DNA from: Vannielia litorea | GTDB taxonomy: Bacteria > Pseudomonadota > Alphaproteobacteria > Rhodobacterales > Rhodobacteraceae | Length of the DNA: 64,000 nucleotides | NCBI RefSeq assembly: GCF_900142295.1 | Contig: NZ_FSRL01000001.1 | Location: 1,178,001-1,242,000 of the forward strand | Reading direction: 5' to 3' | Shown: positions 17,563 to 25,775 of the stretch, piece by piece | Numbering within the stretch: position 1 is the stretch's first letter | Layout: every line of letters starts with the position of its first letter | Translations under genes and position numbers: made by a program | Notes under the pieces: model-generated | What the model was told of the DNA's origin: nothing | Seen by the model: the letters and a program-made list of their open reading frames with translations, nothing else | Database searches by the model: none

Positions 17563-18879
17563 TCAGCCGCGGATCAGGTCGATCTGGTCCTGCGCGGCGG
17601 CGGTGGCCTCGTCGAGCGCCTCCTGCGGCGTCTTCTGCCCCAGGACGGCCTGCTGGATCGCGGTGCCGAGCGCGGATTCGATGGCCGAGACACCGATGAA
17701 GCGGGGCATCGAGGCGCTGCCCTTGAAGAGGGTGCCTGCCTCGTACGCCGACACCCAGTTCGGCCAGGCCTCCTTGAGTTCGGCGTTCTTCCAAGCAGCC
17801 TTGCCGGCCGGGATGCGCGCGATCTCGGGTTGGCCACCCCAGATGTTGAGCTGCGCGTCCTGCGACCAGAAATCGACGTATTCCAGCGCCGCCTCGGTGT
17901 TCTTGCTGCGCGACGAAACCATCAGCATGGCCGGTCCGTCCATGATCGCGCTCACCGGCTCGTAGCTGCCGGAGGGGTTGTTTGGGCGGGGCATCGGCAC
18001 ACCGGTCCAGCGCACGTCCTCGTTCACGCCCCACGGCGTGTTCAGCCACGACAGGCCGATCCACATGGCAGAGCGCCCCTGGCCGAAGAGCTGCGCGGTG
18101 TCGCGGAAGAAGGTCTCGGTCAGCGAGGTTGCGGCGGGTGTGGAGCCGTCCTTGATCAGGTCGACATAGAACTGCAGCGCGTCGACGACGCCGGGGTCGT
18201 TCAGCGTGACCTTGCCGGTCTCCTCGTCGAAGACGCGACCGCCGTTGGCATAGGCGAGGCCTTCGAAGATGTTGATGTCCACCGGTGCGGTGGTGGCAGG
18301 AAAGGCGATACCCGGGCGGTCGGGCTTGGTCATGGCCTTGGCGTATTCGCGCAGCTCGTCCCAAGTTTCGGGCGGCCGGTCAAAGCCGGCCTCTTCAAGC
18401 GCATCGAGGTTGATCGCGAGGAAGCTGGCCATGTCCACATGGGTGGGCAGGGCGTAGAGCTTGCCCTCATGCATCCCGGCCTCATAGACCTCGGGAACGA
18501 TGCGGTCCTTCCAGCCCGCCAGACGGTCGCCGGCGATGTCGTCCAGGGGCTGGATCATGCCGAAGCCGGCGAATTCCGGGATATCCTGGCCAAAGGCGAC
18601 GATCACGTCGGCCATGCGGTTGGTCTGGAACCCGGCTAGGATCTTCTGGCGGCGGATCTGGCCGTTGAAGTAGGAATAGTTCAGCGCGACATCGGGATTG
18701 GCTTCGCTGAAGGCGCCATTGCGCTGCGCCCAGACCTCGACCTCCTGCGGCGTGCCGCCGAACTTCCAGACGGAGATCTCGCCGCTGGCGGCAAGTGCCG
18801 GGGTGCCCGGCAGAAACGTGGCGGCGCCGACGGCGGCAGTGGTTCCCAGGAACCTGCGGCGGCTGATTGAATTTGACAT
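17563..18879 (-). CDS. Extracellular sugar-binding protein (family 1) with Tat-type signal
   Basis: The 438-residue product starts with a twin-arginine signal, SISRRRFLGTTAAVGAATFL, followed by an Ala-x-Ala cleavage region, so export of a folded protein is likely. The mature part is an SBP_bac_1 protein: EISVWKFGGTPQEVEVW, later RQKILAGFQTNRMADVIVAFGQD and DIPEFAGFGMIQPLDD, and a hinge region with MWIGLSWLNTPWG. GGGAGGA is placed well before the ATG. It is the first gene of the minus-strand operon and determines importer specificity. It is transcribed divergently from the LacI gene at 19083 across a palindromic operator region. Confidence 0.9.
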   Translation of the reverse strand: MSNSISRRRFLGTTAAVGAATFLPGTPALAASGEISVWKFGGTPQEVEVWAQRNGAFSEANPDVALNYSYFNGQIRRQKILAGFQTNRMADVIVAFGQDIPEFAGFGMIQPLDDIAGDRLAGWKDRIVPEVYEAGMHEGKLYALPTHVDMASFLAINLDALEEAGFDRPPETWDELREYAKAMTKPDRPGIAFPATTAPVDINIFEGLAYANGGRVFDEETGKVTLNDPGVVDALQFYVDLIKDGSTPAATSLTETFFRDTAQLFGQGRSAMWIGLSWLNTPWGVNEDVRWTGVPMPRPNNPSGSYEPVSAIMDGPAMLMVSSRSKNTEAALEYVDFWSQDAQLNIWGGQPEIARIPAGKAAWKNAELKEAWPNWVSAYEAGTLFKGSASMPRFIGVSAIESALGTAIQQAVLGQKTPQEALDEATAAAQDQIDLIRG

Positions 18880-18932
18880 CTTATCCTCCCTCTCGTGCCA
18901 TGTGTGGCGGCCCGCAACATGCGGCGATCATG

Positions 18933-18993
18933 AATGATATACGTGCATCATTGCATGTTGACGGACGTTAGGGGCAATGATACTCGTATGTCA
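18933..18993. promoter_or_regulatory. Paired operator-like palindromes in the divergent promoter region
   Basis: A 20-base palindrome AATGATATACGTGCATCATT lies at 18933-18952 (arms AATGAT/ATCATT around a central ACGT). A related, weaker copy, AATGATACTCGTATGTCA, starts at 18976 and shares about 13 of 20 positions. Their starts are 43 bases apart (about four helical turns). They lie between the divergent binding-protein and LacI genes, where LacI-family operators normally sit. Confidence 0.55.
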
Positions 18994-19082
18994 ACGGGTA
19001 TTTTGCGGCATTGCCTCCGCCGCCTGCCTCGCGCAGGCTAGGCCGGAAAAGCAGGTGCAAACGACCGTGTAGGAGGCCGCGA

Positions 19083-20102
19083 ATGCCGCAGGGTGACAAC
19101 AGGAAGGTGACGCTCAAGGACGTCTCGAAAGCCTCGGGGCTGTCGTTGATCACCGTGTCACGGGCGCTGCGTCTGCCAGAGACGGTGCATCCCGACACCC
19201 GCGCCAAGATTCAGCAGACCATCGAGGAGATCGGCTATATCCCCAACCTCACCGCGCGCTCGCTGGTCTCGCAGCGCTCGGACATGATCGGGGTGGTGGT
19301 GCCGATCCTGGCCAGCTCGCTGTTTGCGGATTTTGCCCAGGGTGTCAGCCACGTGCTGGAGCCCGAGAAGCAGCAGATGCTGCTCGCGGTCTCCGACTGG
19401 TCGCCGCAGAAGGAAGAGGAGGCGGTGCGGACCTTCATCGCCCGGCAGGCCGATGCGATCATCGTCACCGGTTTTTCGCACAGCGAGGCCACCACCAAGC
19501 TCCTGCGCCAGTTCGCGGGCCCCGTGATCGAAGCCTGGAACCTGCGCGACACTGCGATAGACAGCGCCGTCGGCTTCAACAACTACGCGGCCTCCGTGGA
19601 AATGACCCGTTACCTGGTTGAACGGGGCTACCAGAACATCGTGATGGTTGGCGGCGCGGCCCATCACAATGACCAGGCCGAAGACCGGATGCGCGGTTTT
19701 GTCGATGCCATGCGCGGCGCGGGGCGCAGCGTTGGCGAGGACACGATCGTGGAGTTCGACAACCCGGCCACCCTCCAGGGCGGCGTGGCGCTGATCGGGC
19801 AACTCATGGCCCGCAAGCACAAGCCCGACGCGATCTTCTTTCTTGCCGAACTGCCCGCCCATGGCGCGATGCTCTGGTGCATGTCGAACGACGTTCGCGT
19901 GCCGGACGACGTGGCGATTGCCGGTTTCGGCGATCTCAGCCTCTCGGCGCTGCTGCCGGTGCCAATGACCACCGTGCAGATCAGGGGCCGCGATATCGGG
20001 GAGCGCTCGGCCAGCCTGGTGATGGACCGTCTGGAGGGCAGGGCGGAGGGCGCCGCCACCCATGACATCGGCTACCACCTTCAAATCAGGGAAAGCACAT
20101 GA
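19083..20102 (+). CDS. LacI family transcriptional regulator
   Basis: The 339-residue protein has a full LacI-type architecture. A helix-turn-helix lies at residues 9-31 (VTLKDVSKASGLSLITVSRA), then the hinge helix (NLTARSLVSQRSDMIGVVVP), then the PurR-like effector domain. AGGAGG at 19071-19076 sets the ATG at 19083; the upstream in-frame stretch has no such site. The gene is divergent from the sugar importer operon and is the first gene of an operon with three catabolic enzymes (its TGA overlaps the next ATG). It is therefore the obvious local regulator of both directions, sensing an imported sugar or pathway intermediate (inference). Confidence 0.92.
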   Translation: MPQGDNRKVTLKDVSKASGLSLITVSRALRLPETVHPDTRAKIQQTIEEIGYIPNLTARSLVSQRSDMIGVVVPILASSLFADFAQGVSHVLEPEKQQMLLAVSDWSPQKEEEAVRTFIARQADAIIVTGFSHSEATTKLLRQFAGPVIEAWNLRDTAIDSAVGFNNYAASVEMTRYLVERGYQNIVMVGGAAHHNDQAEDRMRGFVDAMRGAGRSVGEDTIVEFDNPATLQGGVALIGQLMARKHKPDAIFFLAELPAHGAMLWCMSNDVRVPDDVAIAGFGDLSLSALLPVPMTTVQIRGRDIGERSASLVMDRLEGRAEGAATHDIGYHLQIREST

Positions 20103-21172
20103 CCTCACCCAACGGCCCTGTCCGGGCCGCCATCATCGGTGCCGGGCATTTCGCCTATCGCATGCATATCCCCGTTCTGGCCGCGCGCGAGGACGTGGTG
20201 CTCGACTCGGTCTGCCGCCTCGGGCGCAAGGAGCTGGACCTGATCGCGGGGGAGTTCGGATTTGCCTTCGCCACCGAGGATTGGCGCGAGGTGCTGGAGC
20301 GCGAGATCGACATCGCGGTGATTTCGTCGCCGCATAACCTGCATTACGAGCAGGCCAAGGCCTTTCTCGAGAAAGGCTGTCACGTGCTGGTTGAAAAGCC
20401 GATGTGCCTCGATCCGGACGAAGCCTGGGACCTGGTTCGGGTGGCCGAGCGCACGGGGCGCGAACTGCTGGTGGCCTATGGTTGGAACTACAAGCAGGGC
20501 CTCGACGAGATGCGCGGCATGATCGGCGAGATCGGCGAGATCGAGCACGTCGTCTGCCACATGGCCTCTTTCACCCGCAGCATCTTTTCAGGTGGTACCC
20601 TGTCGAACTGGCAGCATATCGCCATCCAGCCCGACCGCAGCACCTGGGAGGCGCCCGATCAGGGTGGCGGCTATGCCTATGGCCAGCTCTCCCACGCGCT
20701 CGGCATCCTCTATTGGCTGACCGACCTGCGGGCCGCCTCGGTGCGCTCGGTGCTGTTCGACGCGCCCTCGCAGATCGACCTGCACGACGCTGCTGCCGTG
20801 CGCTTTCAGAACGGCGCGACCGGCGTTTTCTCTGGCAGCTGCGGGGTGCCCAACGGCCATGGCTTCGAGGTGGATATCCGCCTCTATGGCAGCAAGGGCT
20901 CGGTGCTGCTGGATATCGAGACAGAACGGCTGGTGCTGAAGCTCCCTGACGGTGAGACGCGGGTGGCCGAGGTTCCGCAGGGCGCCTGGAAATACAGCTG
21001 CGAAGGCCCGGCCAACCGGCTGGTGGACCTGGCGCTGGGGCAGGGCCGCAACGAAAGCCCCGGCGAGGTCGGTGCCCGCGCCGTCGAGACTCTTCACGCC
21101 ATCGTCGCCTCGGGCAAGGCCCAGGGGGCGGAACAGATCATCAAGCAACACCAGAAGGCAGCTGCAGAATGA
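20099..21172 (+). CDS. Gfo/Idh/MocA family oxidoreductase
   Basis: The 357-residue product has an N-terminal Rossmann fold (AAIIGAGHFAYRMHIPVL, GxGxxA motif), then ISSPHNLHYEQAKAFLEKG and the family motif VEKPMCLDP (Glu-Lys-Pro) near residues 98-106. The C-terminal domain includes DQGGGYAYGQLSHALGI, which carries the usual catalytic His region. Such enzymes oxidise or reduce sugars and inositols with NAD(P). It could act as the sugar 1-dehydrogenase or on a side sugar. Overlaps of four bases join it to the LacI gene and to the SDR gene. Confidence 0.88.
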   Translation: MTSPNGPVRAAIIGAGHFAYRMHIPVLAAREDVVLDSVCRLGRKELDLIAGEFGFAFATEDWREVLEREIDIAVISSPHNLHYEQAKAFLEKGCHVLVEKPMCLDPDEAWDLVRVAERTGRELLVAYGWNYKQGLDEMRGMIGEIGEIEHVVCHMASFTRSIFSGGTLSNWQHIAIQPDRSTWEAPDQGGGYAYGQLSHALGILYWLTDLRAASVRSVLFDAPSQIDLHDAAAVRFQNGATGVFSGSCGVPNGHGFEVDIRLYGSKGSVLLDIETERLVLKLPDGETRVAEVPQGAWKYSCEGPANRLVDLALGQGRNESPGEVGARAVETLHAIVASGKAQGAEQIIKQHQKAAAE

Positions 21173-21909
21173 CAGACTTCACCAATCAGACCGCCATCGT
21201 CACCGGGGGCGCACAGGGCATCGGCCGCGCCGTCGCGGACAGGCTCGCCAAAGGCGGCGCGCGGATCGCCATCTGGGACCGCGACAAGGCGCTTGGCGAC
21301 ACGGCCGCAGAGGAGATTGGCGGCGGCGCCTTCGCCTGCGAGGTCGATGTTTCGGATTGGGCCAGTGTCGAGGCCGCGATGACGGCCACGCTGGATACGG
21401 CCGGCCGTGCCGATATCCTTGTGAACTCCGCCGGGATCGCGGGCTCCAACGGGCCGCTGGTCGATTACCCGGTCGAGGAGTTTCGCCAGATCACCGAGAT
21501 CAACCTGCTCGGCACCTTCCACGTCAACCGCGCGGTCGTGCCCGCGATGACCGCTCAGGGCTATGGCCGCATCGTCAACATTGCCTCGGTCGCGGGCAAG
21601 GAGGGCAATCCCATGGCCAGCGCCTATTCGGCGTCGAAGGCCGGGGTGATCGGGCTCACAAAGTCGCTGGGCAAGGAACTGGCAGACAAGGACATCGCGG
21701 TGAACTGCGTGACGCCTGCCGCCGCGCGCACCCGGATCTTCGACCAGATGAAGCAGGAACACATCGACTACATGCTGTCGAAGATCCCGCGGGGGCGTTT
21801 CCTGGAGCTCCACGAGGCGGCGGCGATGATCGCCTGGCTCTGCTCGAGGGAAAACAGCTTTACCACCGCCTCGGTCTTCGATCTGTCGGGCGGCCGGGCG
21901 ACCTATTGA
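21169..21909 (+). CDS. SDR family NAD(P)-dependent oxidoreductase
   Basis: The 246-residue protein is a classical short-chain dehydrogenase. The cofactor motif TGGAQGIGRAVA lies near residues 13-24, NSAGIAG follows, and the catalytic Ser and the Tyr-x-x-x-Lys motif appear in ASVAGKEGNPMASAYSASKA. The C-terminal LSGGRATY is typical. In the non-phosphorylating L-rhamnose route, SDR enzymes serve either as L-rhamnose 1-dehydrogenase or as 2-keto-3-deoxyrhamnonate 4-dehydrogenase. The FAH-family hydrolase in the divergent operon makes the latter attractive, but sequence alone cannot decide. The stop overlaps the lactonase start. Confidence 0.9.
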   Translation: MTDFTNQTAIVTGGAQGIGRAVADRLAKGGARIAIWDRDKALGDTAAEEIGGGAFACEVDVSDWASVEAAMTATLDTAGRADILVNSAGIAGSNGPLVDYPVEEFRQITEINLLGTFHVNRAVVPAMTAQGYGRIVNIASVAGKEGNPMASAYSASKAGVIGLTKSLGKELADKDIAVNCVTPAAARTRIFDQMKQEHIDYMLSKIPRGRFLELHEAAAMIAWLCSRENSFTTASVFDLSGGRATY

Positions 21910-22817
21910 TGGCGCATTGGCTGGACGGGATCGCGCTGGTCGACGCCCATCACCACTTCTGGGAGTTGTCGCGCTTTCCCTATCGCTGGCTGGCACCGGA
22001 TGCGCCGCCCGCCCGCTTTGGCGACAAGGCCTCGATCCGCCGGGATTTTCTCCCGGCGGATTACCTCGCGGCGTTCGACGGCCTGCCGCTCTCGGCCAGC
22101 GTTCACGTGCAGGCCAATTGTGGCGCTGCCGACCCGGTGGATGAGACCCGCTGGTTGCAGGAGCTTTCCGACACCACCGGTTGGCCCAGCGCGATCGTGG
22201 CCGAGGTCGACCTGACCGAGCCCGGGGCGGAGAGGCAGATCGCCGCACACCTGCAATCGCCCGCCCTGCGTGGCATCCGCACGCCGGTTGCCTGGGACGA
22301 GGCGAGGCGCTGGCGCGTGGCAAGCAAGCCCGGAGTGCTGGCGGATGCGCGGTTTCGCGGCGCGTTGTCCGCGCTGGTGGACGGTGACCTCTGTCTTGAA
22401 TGTGTCGTGGTGCCCGCGCAGCTGCCCGAAGTGCTCGACCTCGCGCAGGCGCAGCCCGGTCTGAAGATCGTGCTCAACCACTGCGCCACGCTGGAGCCGG
22501 GCCAGCCGGGCAACCTGCACACCTGGCGCGCCGGCATCGAAGCGCTGGCCGAAGTCCCGAACGTTTTCGTCAAGCTGTCTGGCCTCTGGGCGGTTGATCG
22601 GACCTGGCGGGCTTCTGTTCTTCTACCGCACGTCACGCACCTGCTCAGCTGCCTCGGGTCGGACCGCATCCTTTATGGGTCGAACTTGCCGGTCGAGGGC
22701 GTCAACTGCCCGCTCGCCCGACAATTCGAGCAATTGCACGAGGTACTCGGCGATCAACCCGCCGACGCCCTGAATGCCATCTTCTCCGACACGGCGCGCC
22801 GGCTATACCGGCTGTGA
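21909..22817 (+). CDS. Amidohydrolase family protein, candidate L-rhamnono/fucono-lactonase
   Basis: The 302-residue product resembles COG3618 amidohydrolase-2 lactonases. The metal-binding start is VDAHHHFWEL (His14-16), then HVQANCGA, GIRTPVAWDE, a VLNHCATLEPG strand and YGSNLPVEG near the C-terminus, where many relatives have GSDWP. Members hydrolyse sugar-1,4-lactones formed by sugar 1-dehydrogenases. The position after a dehydrogenase gene (one-base overlap) and in a rhamnose-type locus fits a lactonase acting between dehydrogenase and dehydratase. Asn in place of the usual Asp in the last motif occurs in some relatives. Confidence 0.83.
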   Translation: MAHWLDGIALVDAHHHFWELSRFPYRWLAPDAPPARFGDKASIRRDFLPADYLAAFDGLPLSASVHVQANCGAADPVDETRWLQELSDTTGWPSAIVAEVDLTEPGAERQIAAHLQSPALRGIRTPVAWDEARRWRVASKPGVLADARFRGALSALVDGDLCLECVVVPAQLPEVLDLAQAQPGLKIVLNHCATLEPGQPGNLHTWRAGIEALAEVPNVFVKLSGLWAVDRTWRASVLLPHVTHLLSCLGSDRILYGSNLPVEGVNCPLARQFEQLHEVLGDQPADALNAIFSDTARRLYRL

Positions 22818-22846
22818 GCGACGGAATGCGAGACGCTTTTTTTTGG
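22818..22846 (+). terminator. Weak candidate terminator after the lactonase gene
   Basis: An uninterrupted run of eight T residues (22837-22844) follows a short, imperfect AGCG/CGCT inverted repeat just after the stop codon. The stem is only about four base pairs, so intrinsic termination is uncertain. The rest of the gap up to 23067 shows nothing I can name. Confidence 0.3.
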
Positions 22847-23067
22847 CGAGTCGAGCGCGGTGCCGGGGCAGCCGGGGGCACGGGCTGCGCCTGCGTCAGC
22901 TTGTGTGCCATCTCGCTCGCCTGCCGGCTTCACTGGCGCATGAAACGGTGCAATCCCTTGCCGGATGCCTGGTGGAACGTCGCCTCATAGTCAGCTGATT
23001 TTAAACAGGTCTGATCGGCCCATGGGACTCTCCCCCCCGGCCATGAGAACCGCCGGGCCGGGAAGGC

Positions 23068-24894
23068 TCAGGCGGTTTCTTCCTGCGGGGGGATCGGTTC
23101 GGGCTCGGAGACCAGCGCGACGAGGCGGGCGCTCTTTTCGAGCTTTGCCGATGTGAACTCGGAGCGGAACTCGATGCGGCCATCCTCGCGCAGCACCGCC
23201 AGCGGGATCGCCTCGGGCCATTGCTCGATGAAGTCGGCGAGGCCGAATTGCTCGGTCAGCCGCGAGATCTTGACGATGGCCCCGTCGCGCAGCGCCCCGT
23301 TGAGCGCCTCCAGCGTGCGGCCTTCGCCGATGGACCGGCCGGAGAGGCCGGAGGGCAGGGCGTGGCGCTCGCGGTTTTCCTTGGAGCGGGGCAGGCGCCA
23401 TACCCTGTCGCGGCCGAACTCGGGGCCAAGGTCGGTGACCACGAGGGTGTTGTAGGCGTCGTTGTCGGAGGCGGCGAGGACGGTGGAAAACTCGAGAAAC
23501 TCGACCGAGTGCTCGGCCGCCTCGCCGAGGATGTCGCCGTAGAAGCTGGGCAGCCCGGCGGCGCGGGCGTGGCGCAGGTTGGCGTGGTTGGTGTCACTCA
23601 CCAGAACGGGGAGGCCCGCGGCCTTGAGCGCCTCGGCCAGCTCGGTGGTGAAGCGTGAGCCGCCGACGAAGAGCACGCCGGGCACGTCGCCTCCCGACAG
23701 GCCGAGGCGGCGGGCCATCGGTGCGATGGTGAAGCCGTGCAGCACCACGGTGGCGGCGACAAGGACGAAGGCGAGCGGGCCGACGAGCGTGCCATCGGCC
23801 ACCCCGGCGGCGGCCATGCGCTCGCCGAAGAGCCCGGCCACGGCCACCAGAACCACGCCGCGCGGACCGGTGAAGGCCACCAGCACGCGCTCACGCCAGG
23901 GCAGGTCGGTGCCGATGAGCGAGACCAGCACGGTGATGGGCCGGGCCAGCAGAACGATGGCCAGCACGAAGAGCACCGCGCGCCAGGTGAGCTGGCCCAG
24001 CGAGGCGAAGTCGAGCGAGGCGGCCAGAAGGATGAAGAGGCCCGAGACCAGCAGGACGGTGGCGTGCTCCTTGAAGCGGCGCAGCTCCTCGTAGGAGGGC
24101 AGGTTGGCGTTGGCGATGACGATGCCGGTGATGGTGACGGCGAGCAGGCCGCTCTCGTGCATCACCACGTCAGACAGGGCGAAGCCGCCGAGGACGGCGG
24201 CGAAGAGCACCGGCACCTTCATGTATTCGGGCACCAGCGCGTCGCGGAAGGCCTTTACCAGCGCGAGGCCCACGGCGTAGCCGAGCACGGCGGAGAAGAG
24301 GATGCCGAAGATCAGCCAGCCGAGGCCGTCGTTGCCGGCGCCGTTCAGCATCAGCACCACCTGGAAGGCGAGGACGGCGGCGAGGGCGCCGATCGGGTCG
24401 TTGACGATGGCTTCCCATTGCAGCAGCGCGGCCGGGCGCTTGCGCAGGCGGGCGTGACGGAGCAGCGGGGCGATGACGGTGGGGCCGGTCACGATCATGA
24501 TGCCGCCGAAGACAACCGAGGCTTCCCATCCCAGGCCCGCACCGTAGCGCAGGGCGAGGGTGGAGGTGAGCCAGCCCAGCGGGGCGCCGATGGCCACGAG
24601 CCGGAAGACGCCGCGCCCGGCGCCGGCGAGTTTCTTGAAGTCGAGGGTGAGGCCGCCCTCGAAGAGGATGATGGCCACGGCCAGGGCGATCAGCGGTTGC
24701 AGCAGGCTGCCGAACTGGGCCACCGGGTCGATCAGGCCAGTGACCGGGCCGACGACCACGCCGAGGCCGAGCAGCAGCACGATGGCCGGAAGCTGGAAGC
24801 GCCAGGCCACCCATTGCGCGGAGACCCCCGCGAGGCCGACGAGGGCCACGGCGGGGACGGTGCCGATCAGGGTCGTGGTCTGCTCGAGTGCCAT
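23068..24894 (-). CDS. Cation/proton antiporter (CPA family) with C-terminal Rossmann-like domain
   Basis: The 608-residue protein has about a dozen hydrophobic segments over residues 10-400 with Na+/H+-exchanger features. These include PAIVLLLGLGVVVGP, AVAIILFEGGLTLDFKKL, GGIMIVTGPTVIAPLLRHAR, WEAIVNDPIGALAAVL (the conserved Asp-Pro) and LVAFTGPRGVVLVAVAG. The cytoplasmic tail starts with VLFVGGSRFTTELAEALKAA and resembles a TrkA-N/RCK nucleotide-binding unit. Its glycine motif is GGSRFT rather than GxGxxG, and a region similar to TrkA-C follows. The ATG at 24894 with GAGGAT upstream begins MALEQTTTLIGTVP; a longer in-frame extension is unlikely. It probably exchanges Na+ or K+ for protons, with regulation through the tail. 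Confidence 0.88.
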   Translation of the reverse strand: MALEQTTTLIGTVPAVALVGLAGVSAQWVAWRFQLPAIVLLLGLGVVVGPVTGLIDPVAQFGSLLQPLIALAVAIILFEGGLTLDFKKLAGAGRGVFRLVAIGAPLGWLTSTLALRYGAGLGWEASVVFGGIMIVTGPTVIAPLLRHARLRKRPAALLQWEAIVNDPIGALAAVLAFQVVLMLNGAGNDGLGWLIFGILFSAVLGYAVGLALVKAFRDALVPEYMKVPVLFAAVLGGFALSDVVMHESGLLAVTITGIVIANANLPSYEELRRFKEHATVLLVSGLFILLAASLDFASLGQLTWRAVLFVLAIVLLARPITVLVSLIGTDLPWRERVLVAFTGPRGVVLVAVAGLFGERMAAAGVADGTLVGPLAFVLVAATVVLHGFTIAPMARRLGLSGGDVPGVLFVGGSRFTTELAEALKAAGLPVLVSDTNHANLRHARAAGLPSFYGDILGEAAEHSVEFLEFSTVLAASDNDAYNTLVVTDLGPEFGRDRVWRLPRSKENRERHALPSGLSGRSIGEGRTLEALNGALRDGAIVKISRLTEQFGLADFIEQWPEAIPLAVLREDGRIEFRSEFTSAKLEKSARLVALVSEPEPIPPQEETA

Positions 24895-25043
24895 GGCGCG
24901 CGGATCCTCGGGTTGGGGGCGTGTGCGAAGTTGCACTCTCGGCGAAACGCACAGGTTGGGCAACCGTTCACGTGGGGGGATCAGATGAGTCGGGCCAAGC
25001 GCGGGGTTGCGCGACACCTGGAAGGATCAGCCGGGGTGGCGGA

Positions 25044-25059
25044 CCACAAGATGTAGTGG
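25044..25059. promoter_or_regulatory. NrdR-box-like palindrome
   Basis: CCACAAGATGTAGTGG has perfect CCAC/GTGG ends and matches about 12 of 16 positions of the general NrdR box (acaCwAtATaTwGtgt). The first 11 bases recur at 25430. It lies about 730 bases before nrdJ. Confidence 0.5.
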
Positions 25060-25233
25060 GGTCGGGCAGGGCGACATTTGTGCAAACCCGCATCCGACGG
25101 CTGGGCGGTGCCTTGCCGGTGCCGACCTGTTGCCGAATTGTCGGGCATGTGCCGAAGCCGTGGGAGGGGGGAGAGGGACTGTGGAGAACAGGAGGGACAG
25201 GGCGATGCTGCGCCTTGGGCCGATCCGAAAAAA

Positions 25234-25249
25234 CCACTATATTTCGTGG
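25234..25249. promoter_or_regulatory. NrdR-box-like palindrome
   Basis: CCACTATATTTCGTGG keeps the CAC-TATAT-GTG skeleton of NrdR boxes, about 12 of 16 consensus positions. A weaker reverse-strand copy (CCACCTGATGTAGG) is centred about 29 bases further on, at 25265-25278. Paired boxes at two to three helical turns are usual for NrdR. Confidence 0.5.
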
Positions 25250-25398
25250 CGGTTGGGCGATGGACCTACATCAGGTGGTGAAGTTTCTCCACTTGTGAGT
25301 GAATCATCCGCGGGGCGAGGGGTTCGCCGGATCGCCCTTCCGTCAACCAAAAAGATTGGCATTTGGCGCGCATTTTAGCGTTGACGCTTCGCCCCCGG

Positions 25399-25445
25399 AT
25401 CGGGTTTCTTGTGGGGGCCGACTAACCCGCCACAAGATGTTGGGG
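25399..25445. promoter_or_regulatory. Pair of NrdR-like half-conserved boxes
   Basis: CCACAAGATGTTGGGG at 25430-25445 repeats the first 11 bases of the site at 25044. A degenerate partner ending CTTGTGG (25399-25414) is centred 31 bases upstream, the classic spacing for paired NrdR boxes. Confidence 0.4.
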
Positions 25446-25775
25446 TCAGGGCGAGGCGGCAGGGGGCACACCCGGGGCGACCCGGGACCGGGGATAAAGG
25501 GGCGCACAACGCCCTCCGGCCTTCTGCCACTCGTCGAACGCAACACGGCCTTCCGGGACACCGGGGGCAAGCGGGAGGGTCGCAAGAGGGACGGTCACTT
25601 GACCACATCAGCCGAGAGGCAGGCCGCGCACAGCCTGTCACGCCCGAACGAGCCTGTTCGGCGGCCAGCCTTCTGCGCCTGGCGGCAGGGTGAAAGCGCG
25701 TGGCCGCAGCCGCGCCGGGACGCAACAGACAGGTGCCAGCCAAAAAGGCGCCGAACGTAGAAGAGGCATGTGACC

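Larger units (their letters stand above)
24895..25775 (+). promoter_or_regulatory. Long intergenic leader between antiporter and nrdJ
   Basis: This 881-base gap separates the divergent antiporter and nrdJ genes. No convincing coding region was seen; the short open frames have no homology signal and no ribosome-binding sites. It contains several NrdR-like palindromes and a local hairpin CGAAC/GTTCG near 25645-25660. I looked for a cobalamin riboswitch and did not find the B12 box or the conserved core in order. It probably contains both promoters and a long untranslated leader for nrdJ. Confidence 0.5.

Noticed and set aside
22818..23067. Possible small gene in the gap between the lactonase and antiporter genes
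   Set aside because: The only open frame (about 74 codons) runs into the lactonase 3' end in another frame, has no start context and shows no motif.
25007..25585. Short open frames in the nrdJ leader (about 60-136 codons)
   Set aside because: They overlap each other in several frames, lack ribosome-binding sites and show no recognisable motifs. They are more likely untranslated leader.
25380..25775. Cobalamin riboswitch upstream of the B12-dependent reductase
   Set aside because: GGGTGAAAGCGC and CGCAAC fragments occur, but the conserved GCCACTG core and the B12 box are missing and the order does not fit. A covariance search would be decisive.
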